Shown: positions 1 to 11,520 of the stretch, piece after piece
How the letters are laid out: each line of letters begins with the position of its first letter
How positions within the stretch are numbered: the stretch's first letter is position 1
NCBI GenBank assembly: GCA_018398585.1
Contig: JAGTTD010000003.1
Span: 11,292,637 to 11,356,636, forward strand
Length of the DNA stretch: 64,000 nt
Reading direction: 5' to 3'
From: Simmondsia chinensis
Taxonomy: Eukaryota; Streptophyta; Magnoliopsida; Caryophyllales; Simmondsiaceae
Translations under genes and position numbers: made by a program
The notes under the pieces: model-generated
The model's input: only the letters and a program-made list of their open reading frames with translations
Databases searched by the model: none
Told to the model about the DNA's origin: nothing

Positions 1-122
1 CATGTGGTTTTCAATGAAACTATTGTCTTGTCCTCTAAAATTCCTTGTGATGACAATGATATAGTAATCAAACCACTAAACATCACACCCTCGTTCGAGA
101 AGTAAAAAAATGATAAACTCGA

Positions 123-1285
123 ATGGATGAACCAAAAGGAAATGATGAAAATGTAGAATCTAAAAAGGAAGACTGGCCACGAGATTTGAAATTCTTAAAG
201 GATCACCCAACAAGTCAAATTATTGGTGATCCTTCCGAAGGTGTAAGAACAAGGCATGCCTTGACCGAATATTGCCATCTAGCCGAAGTCATATCTCTTG
301 AAGAAACTGAGAACATAGAAGAAGCTCCTACTGACACAAATTTGATCACGGCAATAAAAAAAGAGCTAAATCAGTTCAAGAGAAATGATGTGTGGGAGCT
401 TATGGATAGACCCCAAGATCTTCAAGTCATCTGTACCAAATGGGTTTACCGCAATAAGAAACATGAGGAAGGTAACGTATTAAGAAACAAGACAAGGTCA
501 GTAGCTAAAGACTATAACCAAGAAGAAGGTATAGACTATAAGAAAACATGTGCTCCCATTGCTAGATTAGAAGCCATTAGACTCCTATTTACACTTGCTT
601 CATTTAAAAATTCAAACCTTTTAAAGGATGTAAAAAGTGCATTTTTAAATGGTTTTATTGAAGAAAAGATTTATGTTGAACAACCACCCGGATTTGACAA
701 TGGCAAATTTTCTAACCATGTTTTTAAACTCAAAAAGATTCTTCATGTACTGAAACAAGCTCCTAGAGTTTGGTATGAGAAATTGAGTTCTTTTCTACTG
801 CAAAATGGATTTTCAAGAGGAAAGGTTGACACAACACTTTTTATCACACACTCTAAAAGTGACATTTTCATTGTTCAAATTTATGTTGATGATATAGTAT
901 TTGGTGCTACCAATCCATCTCTTTGTGAAGAATTTGCAAATCTTATGAGTAGAAAATTCAAAATGAGTATGATGGGAGAACTCAACTACTTCCTTGGGTT
1001 GCAAATCAAGCAAGGCAAGGAAGGAATTTTTTAAACCAAGCCAAATACCTCAAGGAAATGCTTAAGAAATTTGGTACGAAAAATTCCAAGGAAATCAAAG
1101 CCCCAATGAGCTCAACACTCAAGCTAGACATGGATGAAAACAGAAAAAATACGGATCAAAAGCTATATAGAGGTATGATTGGATCCCTTCTTTACATTAC
1201 CACTAGTAGGCCTAATATTTTGTTTAGTGCATGCTTATGTGCCAAATTTCAAGCATACCCTAAGGAATATCATTATATGCTGTAA
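123..1285 (+). pseudogene. Copia reverse transcriptase (RVT_2), element A, frameshifted
   Basis: This frame encodes the RT of a copia polyprotein. Visible marks are a KWVYRNK block near residue 107, APIARLEAIR near 147, a DVKSAFLNG block near 168, and the catalytic YVDD near residue 254 inside IYVDDIVFGA. The first frame runs 123-1034 and stops after QGKEGIF. The family sequence resumes at 1058 in another register with KKFGTKNSKEIKAPMSS and the LLYITTSRPNILF block, so at least one frameshift separates the halves. The catalytic aspartates are intact but the polyprotein is broken. The methionine at 123 is simply the first in frame, because the real protein begins far upstream. Confidence 0.9.
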
Positions 1286-1289
1286 AATG

Positions 1290-1790
1290 AATTTTTTGAT
1301 ACCTGGTTGGTACTTCTACCCTAGGCTTATTTTATCATAAATGTGATTTCTTTGATTTAGTTGGATATAATGATGTGGATTTCGCTTGGATACAAAGTGT
1401 ACAAAAATTGACTAGCGGTACTTGTCAATTTCTTGGTCACGCTTTAATGTCGTGGTTCAGCCAAAAACAAACATGAGATAAAAATAAAATAAATTTGTCG
1501 CCTCACCCTCCTTAGAAATGCATTGTCAAAGTCATTATGCTCAATTGTTATGGTTAATGCATGAATTTGATGATTAACGCATTCATATTGACCATGCTCC
1601 TATTATGTGTGATAATGCTAGTACAATATGCTTAATCAAAACTCCAGCTCAACATTTTAGAACTAATCATATAGAGGTAGACATCATATCATTTGTGATT
1701 ATATGCTTAAAAGAAAATGTGATTGTAAAATTTGTCCCTACAAACGATCAATAATTAAACACTTTTACTAGGTCTCTATGTGGAACTATT
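1290..1790 (+). pseudogene. Copia RNase H remnant, element A
   Basis: Conceptual translation shows the copia RNase H order with breaks: a GTLGL-type start, FDLVGYNDVDFAW (usually GYSDADFAG), LTSGTCQFLGHALMSW, then scattered matches to the acidic and histidine blocks up to about 1760. Frames change several times and stops occur. In the family this domain removes the RNA strand during cDNA synthesis, but this copy cannot be functional. Confidence 0.75.
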
Positions 1791-2227
1791 TGGTGACACT
1801 AATGCATTAATTTCATATGCATGGTTATATTCAAAATGACTCTCAAAGATTTAAAATGATGGGCCTCAGTTGTCCAAGTATTCTTATTCAATCCAATAGA
1901 TATTAGTCCTTGGAAATTGTTTTTAAAGGAAACATTATTCGATCTCTACTTTAAACAAAATGCGTTATGAGAAATAAGAAATTTCCCCAAATTTTAAAAC
2001 TCTAGCTTTGTAAAAAAATTTTCATATTCACCTCATTACGACATATGAAAATATGAGTGACAAAAGAGGTGAAACTATCCTTTAGCATATCGAGCTACAT
2101 TTGCAAATGCTACCTTTATGTTTTGACCTTTAATGTTTATAGGTCTCTCTATTTCCAATGTTTTGTATTGATAGGGGAAAGAAAATGCCAATGTGATTCC
2201 CTTCACTTATTGCTTTTTATTGATGAC

Positions 2228-2728
2228 AAAGGGGGATAGAGATTGGTGTTGTTTATGTTGCTTTTAACATGGAGCAAATCATTCCATGTTGAAATACTTG
2301 CCATATACCATGGAGAGAGAAACATCAAACACAGTGTATCGTATTGATTTATTTTCTTTTTGTAGATGACAAAGGGGAGAGAAGTTGGTGTTTAGATAAT
2401 TCATGTGGTAAAAACGGTGATTGGTGTGTGTTAGTGAATATTTAACTCCTAAAATGTATCAACCAAGTTATGAAGTTTGTGCTTGCTTGAGTGATGGTAA
2501 AAATGATGTCGATATTAAGCTCTTGAATACTTCATCTCCAACATGCACCAACATAGGGGGAGAAAATTCAATTTGATCTTTAACATGCTAGACAATGCTT
2601 CATGACTTAATATAAAATGGGCATTTGTATGATTTGATTGGTTAATACTTTTATGGTGAGATCAATACTTCAATTTCATATTTTTACGATAAAACACCAA
2701 ATGTTTGTCATCATCAAAAGGGGGAGAT
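2228..2728 (+). promoter_or_regulatory. Multiple polypurine tracts before the 3' LTR of element A
   Basis: Four purine runs of the form AAAGGGG(G)AGA or ATAGGGGGAGA occur at about 2228-2238, 2371-2380, 2553-2564 and 2716-2728. Three of them follow a GATGAC- or CATCA-type context, and the last abuts the LTR. The terminal tract primes plus-strand DNA synthesis. The extra upstream copies are a recognised Sirevirus trait. The same arrangement is seen before the 3' LTR of element B. Confidence 0.7.
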
Positions 2729-4106
2729 AGTTGGCCCTAAAGGCTATTTACATTGTAATTTTAATAATAACAATCATTTAGCGAGTCATTGCATTTAATT
2801 GTTCTAATCTTGTTTGAAAATGACTAGTAAAGAAGCTATGATAAATCAAGATCGATCATGTTGGTACAAAGCTTTCCAAGACGATGGATCAAGAAGAAAA
2901 TGATCAAAGTTGAGGAGTAGATTCATCCAAAATGAAGAGAACAAGATCCAAGTCGAGGAGCTTCAAGTTGTTTATTTTTATTTTGAGGACTAAGGATTAG
3001 GATATATTAATCTTAATAATGATATGTGATGCTCTAATAAAAACATTTTTAAAATATTTTGAAATTTTGATCTCCAAATCCTATTTTGAAAATACTCAAT
3101 TCAAAATTCAAGCCAATCAAATTTTTCAATAAGGATATTTTAAATTGACATTATGAAAAGCACACCCAAAAATAAAAAGAGTACAAATTTTATTAGGCTA
3201 ATATTTTAGCTTGGTTTGAAAAACATTCATTCAAATGAATAAGCCAAACATGGAAATTAATTCTTAAAAAAAAAAGAAGCTAGAATGGTAAATTAATCAA
3301 CTAATCAAACTAAATGGTCAAAATCATTCAAATCCATTCAGGCATGCTAAGTGTTGACACACAAACATACAGTAGCCATCCCGAGTTGCTGTGTGTCAAC
3401 ACACAGTCTTGAAACAGCTCCAAATGGCTACTTTTGATTTGAATTCTTTCCTAATCTTTTCCTAAATATTTCAAATGTACTAAGCCCCTCATTTGCCTAT
3501 AAATAGGGCTTGAATACATTGGTTTAATTCATCCAATTCTCTCTAAGCATTCTTTTATTAAAAGCTCTTGTTCTCTTGTGCTTTAATGTTTTAATTTTGA
3601 GTTTTTGTAAAGTTTTGTTGAGTATCACTTGTTCTCTATATTGTTGATTATTTGAGCTTAATTAGTATATCCTTAGCTTGAGATAAGCTTGATTTATTGT
3701 CAATTCACTCTTAAATAGAGTTAAAATTTCATTGCTTTAGTTATTTTCATTTTAAAGGTTGTATCCTGAGCCTATTGTTACAAAAGGGTCAATTGTAAAA
3801 GGTTAGGTCTTGAGCCTACATACATAAAATTAAAAAAAAAAAAGGATCATGAACCTAGGTTTTAAAAAGGATCATCAAGCTTAGTGAAAGGCTCGAGTGA
3901 CAAAGAGTAGTCACTTGAGGAGTGGACTAGCTTCCGGGTTGGAAGTGAACCACAATAAAAATCATTGTGCATCGCTTTCTTCTTACCTTTGTTTTTCATA
4001 GTTATTATTTATCTTTTAATTCAATTTTTAGTTCCTAGAGTTAAAATTTTTTGAAGAACCTAATTCACCCCCTCCCTCCCCCCCTCCGGTTCTCTTTTGG
4101 CCTTCA
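2729..4106 (+). repeat. 3' LTR of element A (1378 bp)
   Basis: The LTR starts right after the last polypurine tract. Its first base has mutated, so it reads AGTTGGCCC where B has TGTTGGCCC. It ends in GGCCTTCA. It aligns along its length with the two LTRs of element B. It has a palindrome array, a TATAAATAGGG box at 3498, and short repeats around the phrase TTGAGCCTA between about 3750 and 3900. Confidence 0.88.
3351..3505 (+). promoter_or_regulatory. LTR promoter of element A: palindromes plus TATA box
   Basis: Two near-perfect palindromes, GTGTTGACACAC at 3351-3362 and TGTGTCAACACACA at about 3392-3405, lie upstream of TATAAATA at 3498-3505. The same layout recurs in both B LTRs, with more palindromes there. 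This is the expected U3 promoter. The palindromes are candidate transcription-factor sites (inference). Confidence 0.6.
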
Positions 4107-4129
4107 CTAACCCATGGAGAGAAATGGAA

Positions 4130-6214
4130 GAGCCGTCGCATCTACGAGGCCATCAGGCTTTCCAAGATTGCTCTCAGGTATGATTACCCCATTGTAACGG
4201 CACTTACCTACTGTAGGAACATCTGTTATGACGCTTTTGTCCATTGTGAGGGGTTTCTTTGCATCACTTTAGGGGACATAGTGGCCTTAATAGGTCTTTC
4301 TCCAGGAGGAGAAGAGATGCCTCTTAATTCTTTAATTTATACAGAGGCTGAAGCCTTTGCCTCTTCCTTCTCCATAACCAATTTGCTCGGTGGTTATGAG
4401 TCCTTTATCAAGATGTTTGTCAGAAACGCATGACTTTGGGCAAGGGTCTAGGGAAGAAGAGGCCTGCTTTTACTTGTTTTCATTGAATAAGCTTTTCTTT
4501 GCTAACTTCAACTCAGTTCTTAATTTCCTTAAAACCATGCCTGCCTTTAACATTGGTCCATTAGCTCTAGGACTATTATTTCAGGCCCAAGTGTATGGAT
4601 GCCTTAGGGGCATCGTAGTTACGAACTATACTGTCCATATAAGAGGACCCTTGTGGCCGGTCTCGCTTTTGGCCCAGGCCTATTTTTTTGAGCTCTACCC
4701 TAAAGACCCCTATGTCCTCAAAGGTGGGGGCTTCTCTTGCTATGGAGAGCAGTTTTCTCATTGTGAGGTCCTTTTACCCCAAGGATTGTCCTTTGACCAA
4801 TGCCTTGAGACAGTGATGTCTCCTCGAGGTAGAAAAGGGACCCAATGGACTCCTTTTAGGGCGAGGAATCTTGGCCCTCGTTGGTTTAGGAAGCTAGACC
4901 TTCACCATGATTTTTCTGTAGACATCAACTCTCAGACCTGGCATGCAATCTTGTGCCCTCAGGATCTCATCTTCTATCACCAAACTCACCCTGGTGTAGA
5001 GACTTACAGGCCTGGGTTGTTTGCCAGGCGTGTTGGAATGGTCCAGGATGTCCCTTTTCCAAGTCTAAGGACCAAAAAACTTTTGGTGGGCTAAAATGAT
5101 TCCCATCCAGCTCTCCCAGTGTCAAGATCTTCGTGAGTCAAACCAAGAGGTCAAATCTCTCTATGGTTACCTAGTTGTTTGTAGGTACTCCCTATGTGCC
5201 TCACCTCATTTTGTAGCTCGATTCCAAGTCTATTGGACCTCTCTGAAGGCTAGACGCCAAGCAACATTTTATGCCTTCCCTTGAGCTTGCAGGTCCCAAC
5301 TCAAGAGGAGGTCAGCCAGTCAGCATCAAGCAGACTCCACAAAAGGCACAATCAAGTAGATATCCATCTTTGAAACATACTTCAGTTTTGCTTCTTAGGT
5401 GGCCTAAACAAACACTGATCATTGTTCCTTTCCCAGCCGTAGCTGTTCAGGAAATTTCTAGAAGCGTTAGGACCAGGAGTTTGACCAGAATGTTGCTACA
5501 GGAGTCCCCTCTAGGAACCTCTCCACTAGCCCTTGAAGTTGGTGGCGCTAAGAAAAGGAAGAAGAGAGATGTTCCTTCTAATCTCCCAACCAGAGCCATG
5601 CAGGTAGTAGAGGAAGAAGAAGAAGAAGAAGAAGTTGAAGAAGTACCCATCTCACAGTTAGTGAGAAAGAGAAGAGCTAGACTCCATAAACCAAAGGTAT
5701 TGGACTTTCTTAGTTGGTGTCTCTTTCATTCATCTTTTTCCAAATTGTTCCTAACTTGGCTATGTGCAACCATAAGAGGAACTGCCTTTAGTTATGGTGG
5801 AGATTCCAAACTCTCCATCTCAAGAAACTACGCCAGAGCTCCCTCAAGCTACTGAATCATTGAGCTCAAGTGCCGATGAAGGAGGAGACATGGCTAACTC
5901 AGCTATAGAGCCAATTATAAGTGAACATCCTGAAGAAGCTTCCCTCCCAGTTCCTTTAAACCAGGTTCGTGTGTGGGCTCCATACCACTTTCCAGGAGCA
6001 CGTTCTATAACCATTGAGGAGATCTTTGAAGGTATGATCTCATCCCATGTCTTCCAAATTCTTGATGTCCAAACAATAGTTAGTTCTAAGATACAAGTAT
6101 TACTTTTCAGAAAACCCTCTCGAGGAAAGCATTTTAGTGGCTGAAGTGCTAGTAGAGGTTCCTCCTACCCCTCCAACTGAAGTTTCAAAGGTAAAATAGT
6201 CCCTTCACACTTTG

Positions 6215-6272
<58 letters not shown>

Positions 6273-6961
6273 TTCTAAAGTTAGGACTTAGTCTGACTCC
6301 TCCTGATGTTGCCCTTTTAAGTTCACACCACCAAGAGTTATTCCTCCCCTAATCTTAGAAAGAATGTCATCCCCTTTGGAGAAGCTAGAAGCAAATGGAA
6401 GATTGGCCTTCTAATAATTGAACCAAGTATCTCCAAGACTCCATAGATTGAGAGAGATTGCACACCTCCCTGTTCTTGCTCTAACCGAGGGAGCCACTTT
6501 TCAAGAGGCCTTTTCTCTGGTGAAGGTCTTAAAGGAGGATCCTAAGGTCGCTTCGGCCATTGCCAAAGAACTTGAGGCTCTGGAGGAGGTGTTTGTGAAA
6601 GTGAATCAAAAGATCATCACTTCTTCAGAAGAAACAACGCTGTCAAGAAACAACTCTGTTTAAAGAACTCCAAGCAGCCAAGAACTTCCATATTCAACAA
6701 ACCTAGGAAATCAAAGGCCTAGAGGATGAAATTCATCACTTGGAGGAGAGACTACGTCATCTCAGGGGACAACTGGTTTCTGTCAGACAGCAGCATACCT
6801 CTCAAGGCGCAGTAGTTGGAGAGCTTGAGCAAGTTACCGTAGAGGCTCAAAGGAGCAACTAAGTCCTTGAGGAAGAGGCACTCTCCTTGCACCAAGAGCT
6901 GAATGAAGCAACCGGCCAACTGTCAGCTACAGAGGAATCCTTAGTTAGAATTAGGACTCGA
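4130..6961 (+). pseudogene. Plant-mobile-domain (PMD) antisense gene of element D, frameshifted
   Basis: The plus strand at 4130-5284 encodes a plant mobile domain in three pieces. The first, about 4130-4396, includes YDAFVHCEGF, ITLGDIVALIGLSPGGEEM and GGYES. The second, 4390-5094, includes LFSLNKLFFANFNS, ALGLLFQAQVYGCLRGIV and WPVSLLAQAYFFELYP. The third is 5096-5284. They join through small frameshifts near 4396-4440 and 5090. Downstream come a basic and acidic linker with a poly-Glu run near 5608-5640, a 54-base poly-C run, and a coiled-coil segment at about 6680-6960 (HHLEERLRHLRGQLVSV type) with two in-frame stops. PMD genes captured antisense between integrase and 3' LTR are known in some Tat elements. 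Introns may explain some breaks. The role is unknown. Confidence 0.75.
6217..6270. repeat. Poly-C homopolymer, 54 bases
   Basis: An uninterrupted run of 54 cytosines lies between the middle and 3' parts of the antisense PMD gene. Such a run is unusual in AT-rich surroundings. Its exact length is likely to vary or to be a sequencing estimate. Confidence 0.95.
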
Positions 6962-7089
6962 CTCTTTTGATTTTCCTTTTGCAAAGACGCTTTTGGCCAT
7001 ACAAGTTACTTGCTTGTATTGTTTTGTGTAAGCCATGTACTCCTGAAATGAAATACGCATTTTTGTCAAATAGGTTTCTCAGTTTGGTA

Positions 7090-7815
7090 GTTCCTTTTTC
7101 TCTCTTTTTTTTAACTTAAGGATCATGAAGTTGATTCTCAAGACATTGATATTGACACTAAGCCCTTAATTCAGGGAATCTAAATTTGAGGACTTCCTTA
7201 TTAGAATCCCAGATTGATGACACATATTTCTTTAGGTTTCATTGATGGTCCTTGGATGAGTCTTTCCATCTAAGTCTTGGAGTAAGTAAGCATTTCCTCC
7301 AAATACCTCTCTTACTCTGAATGGACCCTCCTAGTTTCAGAACCATTTCCCAAACACGCGATCTTTCTGGCCAATGGGTAGAACCACTTTCCGGACTAAG
7401 TCTCCCAAGTCAAAGGACCTAGGTTCGACCTTCTTGTTCTAAGCTTTGGCCACTCGTTTCTTTTGTTTTTTAGCTTGTGAAGGGCGCTAAGCCTAACTTG
7501 GTCTAAGTTAGTTAGCACATCCATCAGAGCTTGCTCGTACTCAAGTTCAGAAAACCTCCCTTGGTGAGTCAGCTTAATAGAGTGAACTGTGACTTCCATT
7601 GGGAGTACAACATGACCATACGTTAAATGGAAGGGGTTGTCCCAGTTGCATCATGTTTGGACGTTCTGTAAGCCCAAAGGGAATCAAGTAGCAGTTCATG
7701 CCACTTTCTGGGATTATCCTCAATCATTTTCTTAATATTGTCCTTTAGAATCATGTTGGTAAACTCTACTTAACCATTAGCTTGAGCATAACAAGGGGTT
7801 GAGTTCAAGATTTTT
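7090..7815 (-). pseudogene. Gypsy integrase C-terminal remnant, element D
   Basis: Minus-strand translation gives the end of an integrase core and its C-terminal tail, in order: STPCYAQANG (normally STPYYPQANGQ) at about 7780-7805, NPRKWHELLLDSLWAYRTS, a YGHVVLPMEV block near 7600, EYEQALMDVLTNLDQ at about 7500-7535, and further blocks such as LGPLTWET. The frames shift several times. The zinc-binding part and the first catalytic aspartates are absent: the preceding RNase H remnant runs directly into the late core, so an internal deletion occurred before or after element B inserted. Confidence 0.75.
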
Positions 7816-8027
7816 ATGTTGATCCATCGAAGTATAGTTTCCAATGGACCATTTCCACCACTAGGAGTTGGGTTGGCTCATAGTCTAAGCCAGTATAAAT
7901 GTTTGGATTGCCAGCTAGAAAGTCTGTTAAGGCTTGGCCTTTTACTGACTTTTGCAACACACATACCAATTCAAACTGAAGTAGAACAATACTCCACTTG
8001 TTTAATCTTTATCTCATTAAAACTCTA
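7816..8027 (-). pseudogene. RNase H linker and archaeal-type RNase H start, element D
   Basis: Minus-strand translation from the B junction reads LNKWSIVLLQFEL, then KSVKGQALTDFLAGNP and WKLYFDGST. This matches the junction between the gypsy RNase H and the second, archaeal-type RNase H found in Tat elements, where KGQALADFLA and WxLYFDGS are typical. The domain breaks off after FDGST and runs into late integrase sequence. It continues the RNase H left at 25592-26065 on the far side of element B. Confidence 0.7.
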
Positions 8028-9449
8028 TGTTGGCCCTAAAGGCCATTTATATTGTAACTTTGATTTAACAATCATTTAGCTAGTCATTATGTTTAAGTTG
8101 TTCTAATCTTGTTTGGAAGTGACTCATAAGAAAGTTAGGAAAAATCAAGACTAATCATGCTGATACCAAGCTTTTCAAGATGATAGATCAAGACGAAAAG
8201 AGATCAAAGTTTAAGAAAAAATTCATCATAAATCAAGAGAATGAAATCTGAGTCTAGGCGCTTCAAGTTGTTTATTTTTATTTTATAAGACTTAGGATCG
8301 GGATATATCAATTAAGTCAAATCTCAATATTGATATGTGATGCTCTAACCAAAATGTTTTTGAAATTTGATTTTCAAATGTCATTTGAAAATACTCAAGT
8401 CAAGCCATTCAAGTTCGTAAATAAAAATATTTTGCAAGATTGGTATTATGAAAAGCATGCTCAAATCTAAAAAGATCAAATTTTAATAGGGTGATTTATT
8501 AGCTTGGTTGAATCAATCAATCTTTCAAATATGCTAAAATTAAGTTAAAACGTCAATCAATAAATCAATCAAGCTAAAGGGTCAAAATTGTTCAAATCCA
8601 CCCTGGCATGCTGAGTGTCGACACGCAGAAGGGAGGTGTCGACATAAACATACAATATCCATCCAGAGCTGTGTGTCAACACACAAAACCTTTGTGTCGA
8701 CACACAGCATTGCAACAGCTCTAACGGCTACTTTTTAAATCTGATGTGTTTTTCCAATTTTTTTTAAAACTTTCCTAATGGCTCCTATGTCATCTTGGCC
8801 TATAAATAGGGCTCAAATTCTTTGATAAAATAATCCAAGTCTTCAAGCTTTAATTCATTAAAAGTTCTCGAGTTCTACTTGCACTTTAATGTTTTAATGT
8901 TTTAATGTTTTATTTTTCTTAAAGTATTTCTTGAGTATCACTAGTTCTCTTTATTGTTGATCATTAAGCTTAATTGGTATATTCTTAGGTTTGGCCGAGC
9001 TTGATCTAGTGTCAATTCACTCTTGAAAGAATGAAGAGTTTTAGTGCTTTAATTTTTTTTCATTGTGTTAGTTCACTTTCTTAATGTAAAGGTTAGATCT
9101 TGAGCCTACTATTACAAAAGGATTGGTTGTAAAGGTTGGGTCTTGAGCCTATGTTCAAAAAGATAAGTTGTAAAGGTTAGATCCTGAGCCTATTTTTGAA
9201 AAGGATCATCAACTTAGTTAAAGGCTCAAGTGATGAAAAGTAGTCACTTGAGGAGTGGACTAGCTTCTGGTTTGGAAGTGAACCACTATAAAAATCGTTG
9301 TGCATATTTTTTTTCTTGCGTTTATCTTTTATAATTTGCATTTAGTATTTATCTTTTAAATCATTTTTTGGTTCTTAAAATCTAAATCTTCATTTTATCA
9401 CGTAAACACCTAATTCACTCCCTCTCCTAGGTTGCTCTTTGGGCCTTCA
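8028..9449 (+). repeat. 5' LTR of element B (1422 bp)
   Basis: Begins TGTTGGCCCTAAAGG at 8028 and ends GGGCCTTCA at 9449, immediately before an initiator-Met primer site. It shares its layout with the LTRs at 2729 and 23920. It carries three repeats of about 43 bp beginning near 9086, 9130 and 9172 around GTAAAGGTTRGRTCYTGAGCC. Confidence 0.92.
8615..8808 (+). promoter_or_regulatory. LTR promoter of element B: four palindromes plus TATA box
   Basis: Four SalI-like palindromes occur at 8615-8624, 8636-8645, 8671-8684 and 8693-8706, with core GTGTCGACAC or variants. TATAAATAGGG follows at 8801. The 3' LTR of B shows the same array at 24522-24595 with its TATA box at 24689. Confidence 0.6.
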
Positions 9450-9451
9450 AT

Positions 9452-9463
9452 TGGTATCAGAGC
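9452..9463 (+). other. Primer-binding site of element B (initiator-Met tRNA)
   Basis: TGGTATCAGAGC lies two bases after the 5' LTR end. It is complementary to the 3' end of plant initiator methionine tRNA, the usual copia primer. Confidence 0.92.
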
Positions 9464-10181
9464 TAGTACTCAAATTTTTATTTTTATTTTTATTCTATTT
9501 TATTTTATTTTTTTGTTCTAACAAACTTAGAGTGATCCTTATGACAATCTTTGGTCGAGCGTCCTCCAACCGAGAATCCTCCACTTTTTGATGGTAATAA
9601 CATTTTCTATTGGAAACTTAGGATGATGGTTTTTATTACATCTATTGAAAGAAAATGCAATTCTTGATGAATTTGAAAATGAGCTTATTCCACATGACAA
9701 AACAAAGCTTGAGAAAAATGTTAAAGCTCATTTCCAATTATTATGTGCTATTACTCACAATGTCTTTAATCATGTCAAAAGTTGCAAAGCCGCAAAAGGA
9801 GATTTGGGACACACTAGAGCCCTTATTTGGAGGAGAGTCCAATGAAGAATCCCCTCATACAAGTGAAGAAGAGGAAGTGGTTTCGCGTCTCATGGCCATT
9901 GAATTTGAAGGAAAAGAAGAACTTGAAGAAGATGAGGTAAATGATTTATCTTATAATGAGCTCATGGATAGTTTTCATAAATTGTATGGCACGTTTGAAG
10001 AATTGAGAAAAATTCTCTTCTAACAAAAATGAGGTACAAAAAGAGTCAAAATAATATTGAAACTTGAAAATGAATCTTTGAAAGCAAAAAAAGTCATTAA
10101 ATGATCAAGTTGAAACATTGATCAATGAGAAGCAATTCTTGGAAGAAAGGGTCATTTCAAAAGAAAGTAAAAATTAAGAAT

Positions 10182-11095
10182 ACAACAACAACAACAACAA
10201 CAACAACAAAAACAGTCCCAGTGCCTTGCGGCTCCCACTGAACACAGGGTCTGGGGGGGTGATGTACGCAGCCTTACCCCTTCCAGCTGGAAAGGAGACT
10301 GTTTCTGGGGACCCCCAACCTGAAGTAGTTGAATGCCTGCAGATAAACCACAAATTAATCACCTTGCATTCTGATAAAAAAGTCAAAGAAGGAGAGAATA
10401 AGGAGAAGGAGGAGCAAAAGAAGAAGAAGAATAAGGAGAAGTAGCAGAATGAATAATAAACAATAAATAATAAACAATAAATAATAAATAGGGACTAAGC
10501 TAGCCTAAAAGTGCCCCACTAGAGGTCATGCCTGCCTAAGGATCTTGGACTACCAACCACTCCCCGCTCTACACTACTCTGCCATCTCCGTTACCCTAAT
10601 GCTAGCCCTCCAACGAGCCCTATCTGAGGCCATCTTCTCTCTTAGGTTTAGGTGGGTTAGGTCTTAATGAATTGTCTCCAGCCAACTCTTCTTTGGTCTG
10701 CCCCTCCCTCTTCTACTTGTCGCTGTGTTGAGCTGTTCGCACCTCCTGACTGGTGCTGAAGTTGGTCTTCTACTAACATGTCCAAACCATCTGAGACGGG
10801 TCTCTCTCAGTTTATCCTCGATCGAGGCTACACCCAGCTGACCCCGAATCACCTCATTCCTAATCCTATCCTTCCTTGTGTGGCCACACATCCATCGTAG
10901 CATCTTCATCTCTGCCACCTTCATCCTCTGTGTTTGGTTTTGTTTCATTGGCCGACACTTTGCCCCGTACAACATAGCCGGTCTTACTACCGTCCTATAG
11001 TATTTTTCCTTTAACTTTAACGGGAATTTTCTATCACACAGCACCCCGGATGCCATCCTCCACTTCTACCAGCCTACTTTAATCCTGTTGCTGAC
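10182..11095 (-). mobile_element. 5'-truncated RTE-type LINE with perfect 18-bp target duplication
   Basis: A 914-bp insertion in the gag of element B, flanked on both sides by AAAGTAAAAATTAAGAAT (10164-10181 and 11096-11113). On the minus strand it encodes the RT C-terminal end, then a 3' UTR containing TTGGGGGTCC, GGAAGGGGTAAGGCTGCGTA, GACCCTG and AAGGCACTGGGACTG. It ends in a (TTG)n tail, which appears as CAA repeats on the plus strand from 10182. The short-repeat tail and the RT ending are typical of plant RTE LINEs. Its 3' UTR is shared with the 5S-headed SINEs in this window. Confidence 0.92.
10664..11056 (-). pseudogene. RTE LINE reverse transcriptase, C-terminal end
   Basis: The 130 residues match the end of plant RTE-type RTs: YRTVVRPAMLYGAKC near residue 20, VAEMKMLRWMCGHTRKDRIRN at about 47-67, GVASIEDKLRETRLRWFGHV at about 75-94, then a basic RRGRGRPKKSW tail. 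The palm catalytic motifs are missing because the insertion is 5'-truncated, so no activity is possible. The frame is open over this stretch, which suggests the insertion is not very old. Confidence 0.9.
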
Positions 11096-11520
11096 AAAGT
11101 AAAAATTAAGAATCTAAAAGTAAAAATGAAGAATCTAAGGGAGATAAATTATTGCTTGAAGAGAATGAGTCCTTAAAAGAATAAGTAAAAGAACTCTCAC
11201 AAATTTCAAGTTTCTCAGAAAAATACTCTCTTCTCAAAGACCCACTTACAATAACGAGAGAATTGGCTATAGGGGAAATGATCGAAAGAAAAAAATTGAA
11301 TATACTTTTTGTCAAAGCCTCATCACCATCGATAAGATCTATAAGATGTCATTATTGTTGTGATCATGGGCATATCATGCATCAATGTCCTGTTAAAAAG
11401 GATTTGAGAAAAACCAAGATGGTTTGGGTTCCAAAAGGATCTCGACAACGAAGGACCCAAGAAGATTTGGATACCAAAAGATCGTTAAGTCATGTAGGTA
11501 TGCTTGAAGTTGGAGAAAAG

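Larger units (their letters stand above)
1..4106 (+). mobile_element. Sirevirus-like Ty1/copia element A, 3' part
   Basis: The right-hand part of a copia retrotransposon enters from the left window edge. In order it shows the end of integrase or its linker, RT, RNase H, a non-coding tract with several purine-rich tracts, and a 3' LTR. The LTR and the coding parts match element B at 8028-25591, so the two belong to one family. Repeated polypurine tracts and a palindrome array upstream of the LTR TATA box are known Sirevirus traits. Its 5' LTR lies outside the window, so its target duplication cannot be checked. It abuts the plant-mobile-domain gene of element D at 4107, so it probably inserted into D. 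Confidence 0.88.
9541..11520 (+). pseudogene. gag of element B, interrupted by an RTE LINE
   Basis: A gag-like product starts near 9541 with PPLFDGNNIFYWKLRMMVFI, the usual copia N-terminal block. It continues after a frameshift at 9655-10023 with AKPQKEIWDTLEPLFGGES and an acidic stretch ending FHKLYGTFEELRKIL. The LINE at 10182-11095 then splits it. After the LINE the frame at 11263-11520 carries a CCHC zinc knuckle (CHYCCDHGHIMHQC, about residues 27-40 of that frame) and the Sirevirus-type phrase KMVWVPKGS. Element C cuts it at 11520. In life the protein would form the particle, but this copy is dead. Confidence 0.82.

Noticed and set aside
5447..5650. Serine-rich minus-strand frame
   Set aside because: It is the reverse of the poly-Glu stretch of the PMD gene.
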